A stretch of 64,000 nt of DNA from Pseudogracilibacillus sp. (lineage in GTDB: Bacteria; Bacillota; Bacilli; Bacillales; Amphibacillaceae), in NCBI GenBank assembly GCA_026169815.1, contig JAPFDT010000012.1:1-64000 (forward strand), given 5' to 3'. Made by a program: the position numbers and the translations under genes. The notes beneath the pieces are model-generated. The model was given only the letters and a program-made list of their open reading frames with translations. It did not search any database and was not told the DNA's origin. Positions within the stretch are counted from its first letter, which is position 1, and every line of letters starts with the position of its first letter. Below, piece after piece: positions 30,107-40,839 of the stretch.

Positions 30107-30222
30107 ACAATTTCCCTCCCTCCGGAGTCTAAAACCAATAATGGATCGACGTACATTCCAATACTATTCTATTCATATAAGACTATTACTTATGGATGAA
30201 TAATTGAAACACGTCTATTTCT

Positions 30223-30251
30223 ATTATATTATAAGCTTGTTAAAGGGTCAA
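30223..30251 (-). promoter_or_regulatory. Sigma-A promoter of rpsU
   Basis: TTGACC (30246-30251), a 17-base spacer and TATAAT (30223-30228) on the minus strand, about 117 bases before the rpsU start. Confidence 0.85.
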
Positions 30252-30341
30252 CAACTAATCTCTTTTATTCCAATTTTTCTTTATTAATTTGCAATTACTT
30301 ATCTTGTGAATCAATTTCATAATAGGCGAACTTAAGTAAAA

Positions 30342-30388
30342 CACGAACGTTTAGTTAGAAATTTTTATCATCATACGTAAAGTTCGTG
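30342..30388 (-). terminator. Probable terminator after rsmE
   Basis: CACGAACGTTTA (30342-30353) pairs with TAAAGTTCGTG (30378-30388) with one bulge; the leftward transcript continues into UUUUACUU. It lies 92 bases past rsmE in the gap between rsmE and rpsU. Confidence 0.6.
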
Positions 30389-30480
30389 GTTGAGTTACTA
30401 AAATGAATTTTGAAAATGATTCATCTATTTTAACAAATATACGATCATTTGATGGATAGTCTGCTTTGACTGTTTATTTC

Positions 30481-31236
30481 CTAATCACTCAATTCTTCAA
30501 AATGATACGAAATACTCGCTAAAGCATACAAAGATGCTGTTTCAGTTCGCAAAATTCGTTTTCCTAATCTTACAGATTGAGCGTCGTAGGTTTCAAGTAA
30601 TTCTACCTCCGCTTTAGAAAATCCACCTTCTGGTCCAATGATAAACAAAATACTTTGTCCTGGATGTATCTTTTTTAAAATATTACTGAATGAATGGTTA
30701 TATTGTTGTTTTGCTGTTTCTTCGTAGCCAAATAATACATAATCATATGTATCGCTTCCCGACAAAATTTGTTTAAGCGAGCGTACATCATGTAATTCAG
30801 GCATTATATTACGATGACATTGTTCACTTGCTTCTTTAATAATCTTATTGTATCGCTTAAAACGATTGGCTGTCTTTTTCTCATCCCATTTTGCAACAGA
30901 ACGATCTGCTTCAAACAGTTGAAAGGAAGAGGCTCCTAATTCCGTTCCTTTTTGCAAAATAAGTTCTAGTTTACTTCCTTTTGGTAACCCTTGAACAATT
31001 GTCACATGCACTGGTAGCTCATTATCAGCAGCTAGCCATTCTAATACTTGCACTCTAACATCGTTATCGTTTATTTCTATGATTGAACAATGGGCAGCTT
31101 CACCATTTGGATGGTTACAAATGATTTCATCACCAATTTGTTGTCTCATCACTCGTTTTATATGATGGGCATCCTCATCTGTTAAAATAACAGTATCGCC
31201 TTGCCATGCATCTTCTTTGACATAATATCTTTGCAT
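30481..31236 (-). CDS. rsmE: 16S rRNA (uracil(1498)-N3)-methyltransferase RsmE
   Basis: 251 residues of the SPOUT superfamily. N-terminal PUA-like domain, then the knotted SAM-binding fold with FIIGPEGGFSKAEVELLE and LGKRILRTETASLYALA. Methylates U1498 in the decoding region. Follows prmA by 18 bases, continuing the dnaK-dnaJ-prmA-rsmE order of Bacillus. Confidence 0.97.
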   Translation of the reverse strand: MQRYYVKEDAWQGDTVILTDEDAHHIKRVMRQQIGDEIICNHPNGEAAHCSIIEINDNDVRVQVLEWLAADNELPVHVTIVQGLPKGSKLELILQKGTELGASSFQLFEADRSVAKWDEKKTANRFKRYNKIIKEASEQCHRNIMPELHDVRSLKQILSGSDTYDYVLFGYEETAKQQYNHSFSNILKKIHPGQSILFIIGPEGGFSKAEVELLETYDAQSVRLGKRILRTETASLYALASISYHFEELSD

Positions 31237-31254
31237 GAAGTCACCTACTCGTCA

Positions 31255-32199
31255 TTACTTTTTTTGTGCGATAAAACTTATCCATCTTTCTTGTTCACTT
31301 TTTTCAACAATAATAAATCCACGTTCTTCCATTTTCGTTTGAACAAGATCAGCTTTGTCTTCGATAATACCGGATGTAATAAAATACCCGTTTGGTAATA
31401 AATTATTCCAAGCATCGTCAATAACGAGTAATAATATATCTGCTAAAATGTTTGACACAATTAGATTTGCTGGTTGGTGAATGTTTTTTAATAAATCATT
31501 TTGTTTTACGGTCATTAGTTGTTCAAAGTTATTCATGTCGCGATTAACTTTCGTACTACTCACAGCAACTTCATCTAAATCGTAACTATAGACATGTTTT
31601 GCCCCTAATAGTACAGCAGCAATACTTAATACACCAGAACCTGACCCAACATCTAGTACAATATCATCCTGATTGATTACTGATTCTACTGCCTGTAAGC
31701 TTAGCATCGTCGTTGGATGTGTACCTGTTCCAAACGCCATTCCTGGATCCATTTTGATAATTTTTTCCCCTGGTTGATGCTCATAGTTTTCCCATGATGG
31801 TACAATAACAATTTTGTCGGATACTTTCATTGGTTTAAAATACTTTTTCCATTCATTTTCCCAATCTTCTTCTACGACAGTATTCACGTCTATAGTATTT
31901 GCTCCTATATTAATCCCGTGTTGTTCTAAGGCAGTTATCTGTAGTTGAATAGCTTCTTTTTTAGCTTTCCATTCATCATTATGAATAAAATAAGCTTTAA
32001 TTCGAATACCTTCTTTTGGATATTTCGTTGGATCTAATTCATATAATTCTCCATATTGAGCGCGCTTTTCTATTGTTAAATCGTTTGGATCTTCAATTAC
32101 TACACCATTTGCACCAAAGTCATTTAATATATTTGCTATCGCTTCTGTCGCTTCATTTGTCGTATGTACAACAAGCTCGTTCCAACTCATAGTTACCAC
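31255..32199 (-). CDS. prmA: Ribosomal protein L11 methyltransferase PrmA
   Basis: 314 residues, standard length. N-terminal substrate-recognition domain followed by a SAM-dependent methyltransferase core: MDPGMAFGTGTHPTT, motif I LDVGSGSGVLSIAA and NILAD. Modifies several lysines of L11. Lies 27 bases after dnaJ. Confidence 0.97.
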   Translation of the reverse strand: MVTMSWNELVVHTTNEATEAIANILNDFGANGVVIEDPNDLTIEKRAQYGELYELDPTKYPKEGIRIKAYFIHNDEWKAKKEAIQLQITALEQHGINIGANTIDVNTVVEEDWENEWKKYFKPMKVSDKIVIVPSWENYEHQPGEKIIKMDPGMAFGTGTHPTTMLSLQAVESVINQDDIVLDVGSGSGVLSIAAVLLGAKHVYSYDLDEVAVSSTKVNRDMNNFEQLMTVKQNDLLKNIHQPANLIVSNILADILLLVIDDAWNNLLPNGYFITSGIIEDKADLVQTKMEERGFIIVEKSEQERWISFIAQKK

Positions 32200-32226
32200 T
32201 CATTTCTATGTAAATGAAGGGGATGA

Positions 32227-33336
32227 TTAGTCCCCTTTAAATGCCTTTTTAAATCGTTTAAATAAAGAATCCTCTTCTTCTGAGATTGGCGCATTATCCT
32301 CTGTTTGATTAAATTCTCGTAAAATATCTTTTTGCTCTTTCGATAATTTCGTCGGAGTTACAACACGAACTTTTACGCGTTGATCTCCTTGACCATAGCC
32401 GCGAACGTTTGGCGAGCCTTTCCCACGTAATCTGAATGTTTTTCCTGTTTGTGTACCTGCTGGAATTTTAATAGATACTTTTCCGTGAACAGTTGGTACT
32501 TCCACTTCATCGCCTAAGGCAGCTTGGGCAAATGTCAGTGGCATTTCGACATAAATATCGTCTCCTTCACGATGGAAGAAATCATGAGGTTCGACTTGAA
32601 TAACGACAAATAAGTCACCCGGAGGACCACCATTAATACCAGGTTCACCTTTTCCGCCAATACGAATTTGTTGGCCATCATCTATACCAGCTGGAATAGA
32701 CACTTTAACTTTTGTTTGTTTGTTTACACGGCCTCTACCATCACATGTTGTACATGCGTCTTCAATAATTTTACCTGTTCCTTGACAATGATGACATGAA
32801 CGGCGATTTACTACACGGCCAAGTGGTGTATTTTGTTCAATGTTTAATTGACCTGAACCACCACAGTGTGAACAAGTCTCTGGTCTAGTTCCAGGTTTAG
32901 CACCTGATCCATGACACGTATCACATTCTTCTTCTTTTGGTAAGGTAATTTCAGTTTCTTTACCAAAAATCGCTTCTTCAAACTTTAACGTCATCGTATA
33001 TTGTAAATCATTTCCTTGTCGTGGCGCATTAGGGTCTCTACTTCTGCCACCACCAAAGAACATATCAAATATATCATCAAAACCAGAAAATCCGCCACCA
33101 CCGAATCCTTGACTTTGTGGACCTGCATGACCGAATTGATCATATTGTGCACGTTTTTGTTCATCATTTAATACTTCATAGGCTTCTTTTACTTCGATAA
33201 ACTTTGCTTCTGCATTTTCTTCTTTACTAACGTCTGGATGGTACTTTCTTGCTAACTTACGATAAGCTTTTCTTATATCATCTTTTGAAGCATTTTTATC
33301 GATGCCCAAAATTTCATAATAATCTCGTTTACTCAC
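32227..33336 (-). CDS. dnaJ: Chaperone DnaJ
   Basis: 369-residue Hsp40 partner of DnaK. J domain with HPD at 33-35, Gly/Phe region ([21 protein letters not shown]), four CxxCxGxG zinc repeats (about 138-200) and the C-terminal substrate-binding domains. Separated from dnaK by a hairpin that could reduce read-through, as in other Bacillaceae. Confidence 0.99.
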   Translation of the reverse strand: MSKRDYYEILGIDKNASKDDIRKAYRKLARKYHPDVSKEENAEAKFIEVKEAYEVLNDEQKRAQYDQFGHAGPQSQGFGGGGFSGFDDIFDMFFGGGRSRDPNAPRQGNDLQYTMTLKFEEAIFGKETEITLPKEEECDTCHGSGAKPGTRPETCSHCGGSGQLNIEQNTPLGRVVNRRSCHHCQGTGKIIEDACTTCDGRGRVNKQTKVKVSIPAGIDDGQQIRIGGKGEPGINGGPPGDLFVVIQVEPHDFFHREGDDIYVEMPLTFAQAALGDEVEVPTVHGKVSIKIPAGTQTGKTFRLRGKGSPNVRGYGQGDQRVKVRVVTPTKLSKEQKDILREFNQTEDNAPISEEEDSLFKRFKKAFKGD

Positions 33337-33433
33337 TTTCGCTTCACTCTCCTAAAGCTTGATAAATTCGAATACTACTAATAGTATCATTGAAACATTA
33401 CTACAAGCAAATAAGCCTGCTATATTTAGTCTT

Positions 33434-33475
33434 AAAAAAAGTCAAAGTCAAGAAAAACCTGACTTTGACTTTTTT
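33434..33475 (-). terminator. Hairpin between dnaK and dnaJ
   Basis: A nearly perfect stem of about 16 bp (33434-33450 with 33460-33475) flanked by A and T runs, just after the dnaK stop codon. It would act as a partial or full terminator of the hrcA-grpE-dnaK transcript, or as an mRNA-stabilising stem. Confidence 0.8.
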
Positions 33476-33486
33476 AATCTTTCTAC

Positions 33487-35352
<1,866 letters not shown>

Positions 35353-35356
35353 TTAC

Positions 35357-35932
35357 TTATTTATTTACTTTAACCATTGCAGGTCGAATAACTTTATCTT
35401 TTAATACAAAGCCTTTTTGTAGTTCTTCAACTACAGTATTTGAAGCTATCTCTTCTTCTTCCACTTGCATCACAGCATGATGCATATTAGGGTCGAACTC
35501 TTGTTCAATAGTGTCAATTGCTGCAACACCTTGGCTTTTTAATGCTTCAGTAAACTGGTTATATACCATTTGAACACCGTCAACAAAGCCCTTATTCTCC
35601 TCTGTGACTTCTGTTTGCATCGCTCTTTCGAAGTTGTCTAAAACAGGTAATAACGCTGTAACAACTTCTTCTGACTTATATTTACGTTCAGCGATTCGTT
35701 CTTTTTCTGTTCGTCTTTTAAAATTATCATATTCTGCTTGAAGTCTTAATAAACGATCTTGCAATTGTTCTTTTTCTTGCTTTACTGCTTCAAGCTCTTC
35801 ATTGTTATTTGAAGATTCTTCTGATGTATCTTCGGTAATTATTTCAACTTCTTCCTTAGCAACATCAACATCTTCTTCATTATTCATTTCAGAATGATTT
35901 TCTGTTTCTTTTCCTTTATCATGTTCTTCCAT
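35357..35932 (-). CDS. grpE: Nucleotide exchange factor GrpE
   Basis: 191 residues. A long acidic N-terminus (about 1-45), a coiled coil (EAVKQEKEQLQDRLLRLQAE), the NFKRRTEKER signature and a C-terminal beta wing (VVEELQKGFVLKDKVIRPAMVKV). Releases ADP from DnaK. Confidence 0.98.
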   Translation of the reverse strand: MEEHDKGKETENHSEMNNEEDVDVAKEEVEIITEDTSEESSNNNEELEAVKQEKEQLQDRLLRLQAEYDNFKRRTEKERIAERKYKSEEVVTALLPVLDNFERAMQTEVTEENKGFVDGVQMVYNQFTEALKSQGVAAIDTIEQEFDPNMHHAVMQVEEEEIASNTVVEELQKGFVLKDKVIRPAMVKVNK

Positions 35933-36041
35933 TTACGGTACCTCCAAAATTAAATTACCACGATAAACCATAACATGTATGAGTTGTAAAATAAAACATA
36001 AACTATTAATGGATTACGTATTTAATCTTAATACATTTATT

Positions 36042-37067
36042 TTAGTCATCGCGTTTTGGTTGCAACAACTCTGTCATTTGCTTTGAAAATGATTGTAACA
36101 AAGAAATAACTTTTCGGTATTCCATTCGCGTTGGCCCTAATAAGGCTATTGTTCCTAATTGATCATTACCTAAAGAATAAGCTGTTGTGATTAAACTAAA
36201 ATCTTTGATTGCTTCCATCTTATTTTCACGACCAATTGAAACATGAATACCTTGATGTTTATTACCCAATAACTTAATTATTTCTGTTTCATTTTCTAAC
36301 ATCGTATAAAATTCATAGATTTTATCGACATCTTTAAATTCAGGTTGTGTTAAAATATTCGTTTCACCAGATACATATAACTTTGTTGGTTCTTCATATT
36401 TTAAAACAGATTTTATATATTCATACATTACTTCATAGTTATGAATATGTTTCTTCATCAGTTCATACACTTCTGATTGCAAGGCTTGTGACAAACTGAC
36501 AATAGGATGACCAATTAAGCGTTCATTTAAAATGTTGACCATTTTTTCAAAGTCACTCATCTTAATGTTCGGTGGAATTGTAAAGTGCTTATGTTCAACA
36601 TGTCCTGTATCTGTTACGAGTATCGCAACAGCAGTACGTTGATTTAACACAATGAGCTGTATTTGTTTTAATGTAGCTCCAATCTCATTAGGGCCTAATA
36701 CAATAGTTGTATAGTTCGTTAATTGAGATAATACTTCGGCAGACATTTGAACAACTTGCTCTAATTCAAGTAAATTATCTTGTAATAAATGTTCCATTAA
36801 CAAGATTTCTTTTTCTTTAATACTTGGTGAGATTACATTGTCAACATAATAACGATATCCTTTTTCAGATGGTACTCTTCCTGAAGAAGAATGCGTCTTC
36901 TCTAACAATTCCATATCTTCTAAATCAGCCATGACATTACGAATCGTTGCAGCACTCAGATTAATTGCTTTATCATTAGCTAACGCTCTTGAGCCTATTG
37001 GATGTGCTGTTTGAATAAAATCGTCAATAATGGTTTGCAATATGAGTAACTGTCTATTCGTTAACAT
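36042..37067 (-). CDS. hrcA: Heat-inducible transcription repressor HrcA
   Basis: 341 residues, the usual length. N-terminal winged helix (QLLILQTIIDDFIQTAHPIGS and SAATIRNVMADLE) and a GAF-like dimer domain. Binds the CIRCE element located 16 bases before its own start codon, so it represses its operon; the GroE chaperone modulates this in related bacteria. In B. subtilis hemW (hemN) and lepA precede it; hemW is absent here. Confidence 0.98.
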   Translation of the reverse strand: MLTNRQLLILQTIIDDFIQTAHPIGSRALANDKAINLSAATIRNVMADLEDMELLEKTHSSSGRVPSEKGYRYYVDNVISPSIKEKEILLMEHLLQDNLLELEQVVQMSAEVLSQLTNYTTIVLGPNEIGATLKQIQLIVLNQRTAVAILVTDTGHVEHKHFTIPPNIKMSDFEKMVNILNERLIGHPIVSLSQALQSEVYELMKKHIHNYEVMYEYIKSVLKYEEPTKLYVSGETNILTQPEFKDVDKIYEFYTMLENETEIIKLLGNKHQGIHVSIGRENKMEAIKDFSLITTAYSLGNDQLGTIALLGPTRMEYRKVISLLQSFSKQMTELLQPKRDD

Positions 37068-37082
37068 GTCATTTCACCTCCA

Positions 37083-37109
37083 TTAGCACTCACTTGCATC
37101 GAGTGCTAA
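37083..37109. promoter_or_regulatory. CIRCE operator of the hrcA-grpE-dnaK operon
   Basis: Perfect consensus TTAGCACTC, nine bases, GAGTGCTAA. HrcA binds here to repress the heat-shock operon at normal temperature. It lies between the -10 box and the hrcA start. Confidence 0.98.
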
Positions 37110-37113
37110 TAAT

Positions 37114-37142
37114 AAATTATCAAATCTACATTTTTTTGTCAA
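37114..37142 (-). promoter_or_regulatory. Sigma-A promoter of the hrcA operon
   Basis: TTGACA (37137-37142), a 17-base spacer and TAATTT (37114-37119), directly before CIRCE, so repressor binding would cover the transcription start. Confidence 0.85.
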
Positions 37143-37361
37143 TAAAGAAGTTTTAAGTTTAAAGATTTTGCTTAAATTGATAACATAATCCCACTTATTC
37201 AATAAGGTATAACTTTCCTATCCAAAACTATGAAACATTAAAAAGTTTATATAACATAAAAAACGTAAACTGCGACTTAAGTGTTGTAACTCATATTGCG
37301 TTAAAAAAGATACTGCGAAACTCTCGCTACGGAAAAGCACTCCGCTTTCTTACGATTAGTC

Positions 37362-37600
37362 AAGTTCTTTTTTAAAAAGTATAAACTGAAAAGGAAAGTT
37401 ATATTACCTATAGATTGGCTTGTAACACCGCAGCCCGAATTTATTCCGCTTTCCACGGGCGAGTATCAAGCCTCCTCAGGCTTACGCCTTGCAGGGTCTT
37501 GATGAACTCTTACTTCCCGTAGGAGTCTCCATAAATTCGGGCTGCTTTGTATTTGCTGTTTATATTTTTATTTACTAATTACACTTTTTCAATGGCTGTT
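37362..37600. repeat. Dispersed palindromic repeat, family A, copy 3 (inverted)
   Basis: The core 37430-37546 is the reverse complement of copies 1 and 2, with more base changes. The flank shared with copy 1 (ending GACTTGACTAATCGT in that orientation) extends to 37362, and the TAGTAAATAAA flank extends to about 37600. A truncated piece of a family B-like end (CTACGGAAAAGCACTCCGCTTTC) lies just left at about 37325-37349. Confidence 0.85.
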
Positions 37601-37727
37601 TACTATTGATTTTATAACTAACAATGATCATGTTTAATTTTCTTTTAATAACAAAAAGATAAAAATTAATTCTTATTACTTTTCAAAGGTGAAAAGAGAT
37701 ATATTCGGTATCTTTTCTATTTATATC

Positions 37728-37863
37728 GGCAGTTTGGAGCGGAGGGTCGTTTACTCCTGTGGGAACAGCACGAGTCCGAAAATCCCTGTAGCAACACGGT
37801 AGTGTTGCTACAGAAGTTGAGGCCGTGCCCACGGAAAGAAACGACCCGGAGCGACAAAATGCC
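37728..37863. repeat. Dispersed palindromic repeat, family B, copy 3, with nested hairpin
   Basis: Inverse orientation to copy 2. Signatures TCGTTTACTCCTGTGGGAAC and CCCACGGAAAGAAACGACCC remain paired. A perfect 12-bp stem with a four-base loop is nested at 37786-37813, not present in copies 1 and 2. With family A copy 3 it occupies the space between hrcA and the lepA remnant, where hemW is expected. Confidence 0.85.
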
Positions 37864-37973
37864 TAACACTAAACTGAATTATATTTTTTACTTCGCTGTT
37901 TCTGTCTACTGTAAAACGCTATAATAGTTGAGTTCTTTTTAAAAATGATGCTATGGAATTAAATTCATCCATA

Positions 37974-38018
37974 CAAAAAGGAAAACAATTCGATATATTA
38001 TCGTGTTTTCCTTTTTTG
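37974..38018 (-). terminator. lepA terminator
   Basis: A long hairpin with AAAAAGGAAAAC (from 37975) pairing to GTTTTCCTTTTTT (to about 38017), 85 bases beyond the lepA stop codon. It marks the original end of the host lepA transcript. Confidence 0.8.
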
Positions 38019-38103
38019 TTTGGTACTTTTTATTTTCGGTGGCAATCGGGCGGCAAATTCATCAAAAGAACAAGATTGTTTTTCGGTAAGCTTGCCATGT
38101 CTA

Positions 38104-38154
38104 TTAATTTTCGTCATCTAATTGTAGAACAGACATAAACGCTTCTTCTGGAAC
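38104..38154 (-). pseudogene. lepA: 3' remnant of lepA (elongation factor 4), cut by prophage insertion
   Basis: The last 16 codons before the stop at 38104-38106 read VPEEAFMSVLQLDDEN, which matches the conserved C-terminal end of LepA/EF4 (family form: VP-EAFM-VL-DD). Upstream in this frame the residues cease to resemble LepA and a TGA stop occurs at 38167-38169. The order lepA-hrcA is that of Bacillus. The rest of lepA must lie beyond the other prophage end, outside the window, where phage sequence may supply an equivalent tail. The identification rests on a short match. Confidence 0.8.
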
Positions 38155-38157
38155 TAT
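38104..38157. other. Probable prophage attachment site (one end) within lepA
   Basis: The boundary between host lepA sequence and phage sequence falls near 38152-38157, so the recombination core should lie within this stretch. To the right, TTTACTGTAT occurs twice (about 38173 and 38256), possibly arm-type integrase sites. The integrase gene itself is not in the window; in phages of this layout it lies at the opposite end. Confidence 0.6.
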
Positions 38158-38381
38158 GGTACTATATCATACTTTACTGTATTTTAGTATATGTTAAGAA
38201 CGTTGCAGCCATGCAGTTTTATGAGCAGTTAAATACTAAAACGTATTTTAATATATTTTACTGTATGCTGTAATATCTAAAATCTATGTAGGCAAAATGT
38301 AGACAAGAAAACAGCTGCTTTATATGTACCCTTCTGGTTATGTGGTATCATAGAAGCAGATAAATAACTGGAGGGGTACTT

Positions 38382-38924
38382 ATGAAAAAACCTATTTATA
38401 AAAAGTGGTGGATATGGTTAATTGCTTTTTTTGCAATCCTGGTTATCTTTGGAGCAGCTACTGGAATTAATCAAGCTCAAGAGGATATAGAAGAGGCTGA
38501 AACAGAAGAGAAAGAAGATACTCAAGAAAATGAAGCGGAAGAAGAAACTCCTACGGATCTATCCAGAGAGGAAGAAATTCAAGAAGTTGTCCAGGGCATA
38601 TTAGATGAAGATATTAAAAATACGGAAGTTAGAGAAATTAAAGTTAATGAAAATCTAGGCCTGGAAGATGGAAGCTATATAGTGCTGCCTCATCTAACCT
38701 GGGAAGTATCAAACAAGGCTAAAACAACTAGAGAAATGCTTGAACAATACTCAGACCATTTAGCGGCTAAGCTTGCAGATGAAACAGATATAAGTGAAGT
38801 GACTATATTCTGGGAAGTGCCGTATCATTTAGAGGATAGCAATGCAGCTAAGTTTAGCTACACTCGTGAAGATGATAAGATGATGGTAGATGAAGCCTGG
38901 TACGATACTGTTATAAAAGAATAG
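38382..38924 (+). CDS. Hypothetical membrane-anchored protein at prophage end
   Basis: 180 residues, the only clear rightward gene in the prophage part. A lysine-rich start and one membrane helix (about 9-29, WWIWLIAFFAILVIFGAA) are followed by a very acidic linker (35-70) and a soluble domain of about 110 residues facing outside. GGAGGGG ribosome site eight bases ahead of the ATG. Its location at the edge of the prophage, opposite to the late genes and with its own terminator, fits a lysogenic-conversion (moron) gene. I do not recognise the domain. Confidence 0.8.
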   Translation: MKKPIYKKWWIWLIAFFAILVIFGAATGINQAQEDIEEAETEEKEDTQENEAEEETPTDLSREEEIQEVVQGILDEDIKNTEVREIKVNENLGLEDGSYIVLPHLTWEVSNKAKTTREMLEQYSDHLAAKLADETDISEVTIFWEVPYHLEDSNAAKFSYTREDDKMMVDEAWYDTVIKE

Positions 38925-38932
38925 AAATTAAA

Positions 38933-38966
38933 AAAGCCCTTACCTCAATGAAGAGATAAGGGCTTT
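38933..38966. terminator. Bidirectional terminator at the end of the late operon
   Basis: AAAGCCCTTACCTC and GAGATAAGGGCTTT form a stem with one A-C mismatch, flanked by A and T runs on both sides. It lies between two convergent genes (stops at 38924 and 38970), ending both. Confidence 0.88.
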
Positions 38967-38969
38967 ATT

Positions 38970-40121
38970 TTATGCTCGTTTATTTACTTCTGCTTTCACT
39001 TTATTATATTCAGCTTGACTAATCCCTAAAGATTTACGTCTATTAGCATGGCCGTTGCCGTGCTTTCCAGCAATAACTTCAGAAGCCATCTGAGAAACTG
39101 ACTTCTTAGACTTGCTGCTATTAGTTCCTTTATTTACTTCAGCGCTTACTTTATTGTATTCAGCTTGAGTAATTCCTAAAGATTTACGTCTGTTAGCATG
39201 TCCATTTCCATGCTTTCCAGCAGCAACTTCTTTAGCCATTTGAGCAATAGACTTTTTAGGCTTCTTAGGTTTACTACTGCCACTGCTGCCAGCCCCTTTA
39301 TTTACTTCAGCCCTTACTTTATTGTATTCAGCCTGGCTGATCCCTAAAGAGTTACGTCTGACATTATGGCCATTGCCGTGTTTCCCTGCAATAACCTCTT
39401 TAGCCATTTGAGCAATAGACTTCTTAGGTTTAGCTGCTGGCTTTCCTTTTCTCATAGCAGCTAACAGCTCCGTATTCTTCTTAGCAGAAAGGTCATATCC
39501 TTTCACTCCATACTCTTTAGCTAACTTTTTACGGTTAGAAGTACTAGAGTCTACTCCGATACTATTCAAGTAGTTTACAATAGAGCCTCCTTTATACTCG
39601 CTAGGCTTCGGCTTAGGAGCAGGCTTATCTGGCTTAGCTGCTGGCTTTCCAGACAACATAGCTTTAAAATCGCTCCAGCTAACTCCTTTTGAACCGCTTC
39701 TCAAATTATGAGGGCAGTCCTTACCGCTCCAATTGTTATGCTGAACTACATTACTTGCAGAGATGTTTTCATCATCCATAATCTTTTTAACAAGAGCTGC
39801 TGCATTTTCTACTGCCTTCTTAAAATCTCCATCAGAGTTAACACAAATTTCAATTCCAATTGAATTTAAGTTCCCATCTCCACGGCCGTCTCCAGCGTGC
39901 CAGCACTGAGCTGTATGAGGGAATGACTGAACGGCTTGCTTATCATCCACTGAATAATGCCAGCTAGCACTAAAACCATTCTGCTGTAATCTTCCATGAG
40001 TTGCAGCATCTGCCCCTCTATCTGTATTGGCAGTTTCATGAACGGTAATAAATTTCTTCTTGTTATTATGGCCGTAAATTCTATCTGTACGATTGACGAT
40101 ATTCTTAGTAATTTTAACCAT
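38970..40121 (-). CDS. Phage endolysin: N-acetylmuramoyl-L-alanine amidase with three Cpl-7-like repeats
   Basis: 383 residues. Residues 1-155 form an Amidase_2 (type 2) zinc amidase: His28 in TVHETAN, His128 and Cys136 (DCPHNLR) as zinc ligands, Glu91 in IGIEIC. It cuts the bond between MurNAc and L-Ala in peptidoglycan. A spacer domain (about 178-225, YKGGSIVNYLNSIGVDSS) follows. Three near-identical 42-residue repeats (234-275, 290-331, 340-382) resemble the Cpl-7 wall-binding module (AKEV-AGKHGNG-RRKSLG-Q-YN-V). It overlaps the holin gene by one base and is the last late gene. Confidence 0.94.
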   Translation of the reverse strand: MVKITKNIVNRTDRIYGHNNKKKFITVHETANTDRGADAATHGRLQQNGFSASWHYSVDDKQAVQSFPHTAQCWHAGDGRGDGNLNSIGIEICVNSDGDFKKAVENAAALVKKIMDDENISASNVVQHNNWSGKDCPHNLRSGSKGVSWSDFKAMLSGKPAAKPDKPAPKPKPSEYKGGSIVNYLNSIGVDSSTSNRKKLAKEYGVKGYDLSAKKNTELLAAMRKGKPAAKPKKSIAQMAKEVIAGKHGNGHNVRRNSLGISQAEYNKVRAEVNKGAGSSGSSKPKKPKKSIAQMAKEVAAGKHGNGHANRRKSLGITQAEYNKVSAEVNKGTNSSKSKKSVSQMASEVIAGKHGNGHANRRKSLGISQAEYNKVKAEVNKRA

Positions 40122-40576
40122 TATTTATTATCCCCTTTCTTCTCCTCAAGTTGTTTGTCTACTTCTGAACCAGACATCTCTTCACTCATCTCATCTTTGA
40201 AACTCTTTCCGCTTTCAATTGAATTTAACTTTTCAGCTAAAGTCTTAGGAACTAAAACTCCCACGACTGCTAAATTTTCAATGATTGATAAACCCTCATT
40301 AGCTATATAAAAAAGGACAGTCGCATAAGTGACTGCCCCTTTCAATCCTAGAATCTGATCTATTACATTTGCTAAGATAATAACCACTAACACTAGCATT
40401 TTACGGGCATACCCAAATAGTGATTTTCTTGACCATAAGTTTTCATTTTTTATAGCTTTAAAAACCCCCGTGATAATGTCTAATGCCATCAATAATATTA
40501 ATAAATGTAAGAATTTTACTTCCCCAAAAAGGAAGAACTTTGCTGCTTCTAAGTGCTCCAAATCGAACCCTCCCAT
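40121..40576 (-). CDS. Phage holin (holin family 4 / Cp-1 type)
   Basis: 151 residues with three to four hydrophobic segments (about 20-40, 62-80, 85-105), the motif LDIITGVFKA followed by a basic loop with WSRKSLFGYARKM, and a hydrophilic charged tail. This matches the toxin-secretion/phage-lysis holin family. It permeabilises the membrane to release the amidase encoded next. Confidence 0.9.
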   Translation of the reverse strand: MGGFDLEHLEAAKFFLFGEVKFLHLLILLMALDIITGVFKAIKNENLWSRKSLFGYARKMLVLVVIILANVIDQILGLKGAVTYATVLFYIANEGLSIIENLAVVGVLVPKTLAEKLNSIESGKSFKDEMSEEMSGSEVDKQLEEKKGDNK

Positions 40577-40620
40577 TAAATAATCACTCCTTTTCTAAAA
40601 ATGGCCGTAAAAAATACACC

Positions 40621-40839
40621 TTACTTCTTGGTGTTTTCTTTAGGCTTTTCTTCATTTTTCTTAGGATCTTTATCTACTTCTTTCTCTCTAGAAGCTTCTT
40701 CCTTCTCTTTCATAACTTCTATTTGAGAATGTGCCAGGTCTAAATCAAGCTGCAAGTTAGCAATTCTTTGACTCTGTTTTTCTACTGTACGCTGGAGTAC
40801 TAGCTCCATTTCCGTGAACTCTCGCTGCTCCATCTCCAT
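40621..40839 (-). CDS. Small coiled-coil protein near lysis genes
   Basis: 72 residues. Residues 1-45 have a heptad pattern predicted to be a coiled coil (EMELVLQRTVEKQSQRIANL); the rest is Lys/Glu rich and disordered. It overlaps the end of the tail protein gene by one base. Such small genes between tail and holin are often hemolysin XhlA-like or holin-accessory proteins, but no membrane helix is present, so the role is open. Confidence 0.7.
   Translation of the reverse strand: MEMEQREFTEMELVLQRTVEKQSQRIANLQLDLDLAHSQIEVMKEKEEASREKEVDKDPKKNEEKPKENTKK

Noticed and set aside
29914-30156. 80-residue reading frame overlapping rpsU
   Set aside because: The same strand carries the clear S21 protein in another frame; the longer frame has no conserved features.
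37953-38138. 61-residue plus-strand frame at the lepA remnant
   Set aside because: It is antisense to the lepA terminator and the lepA tail; no ribosome site and no similarity expected.
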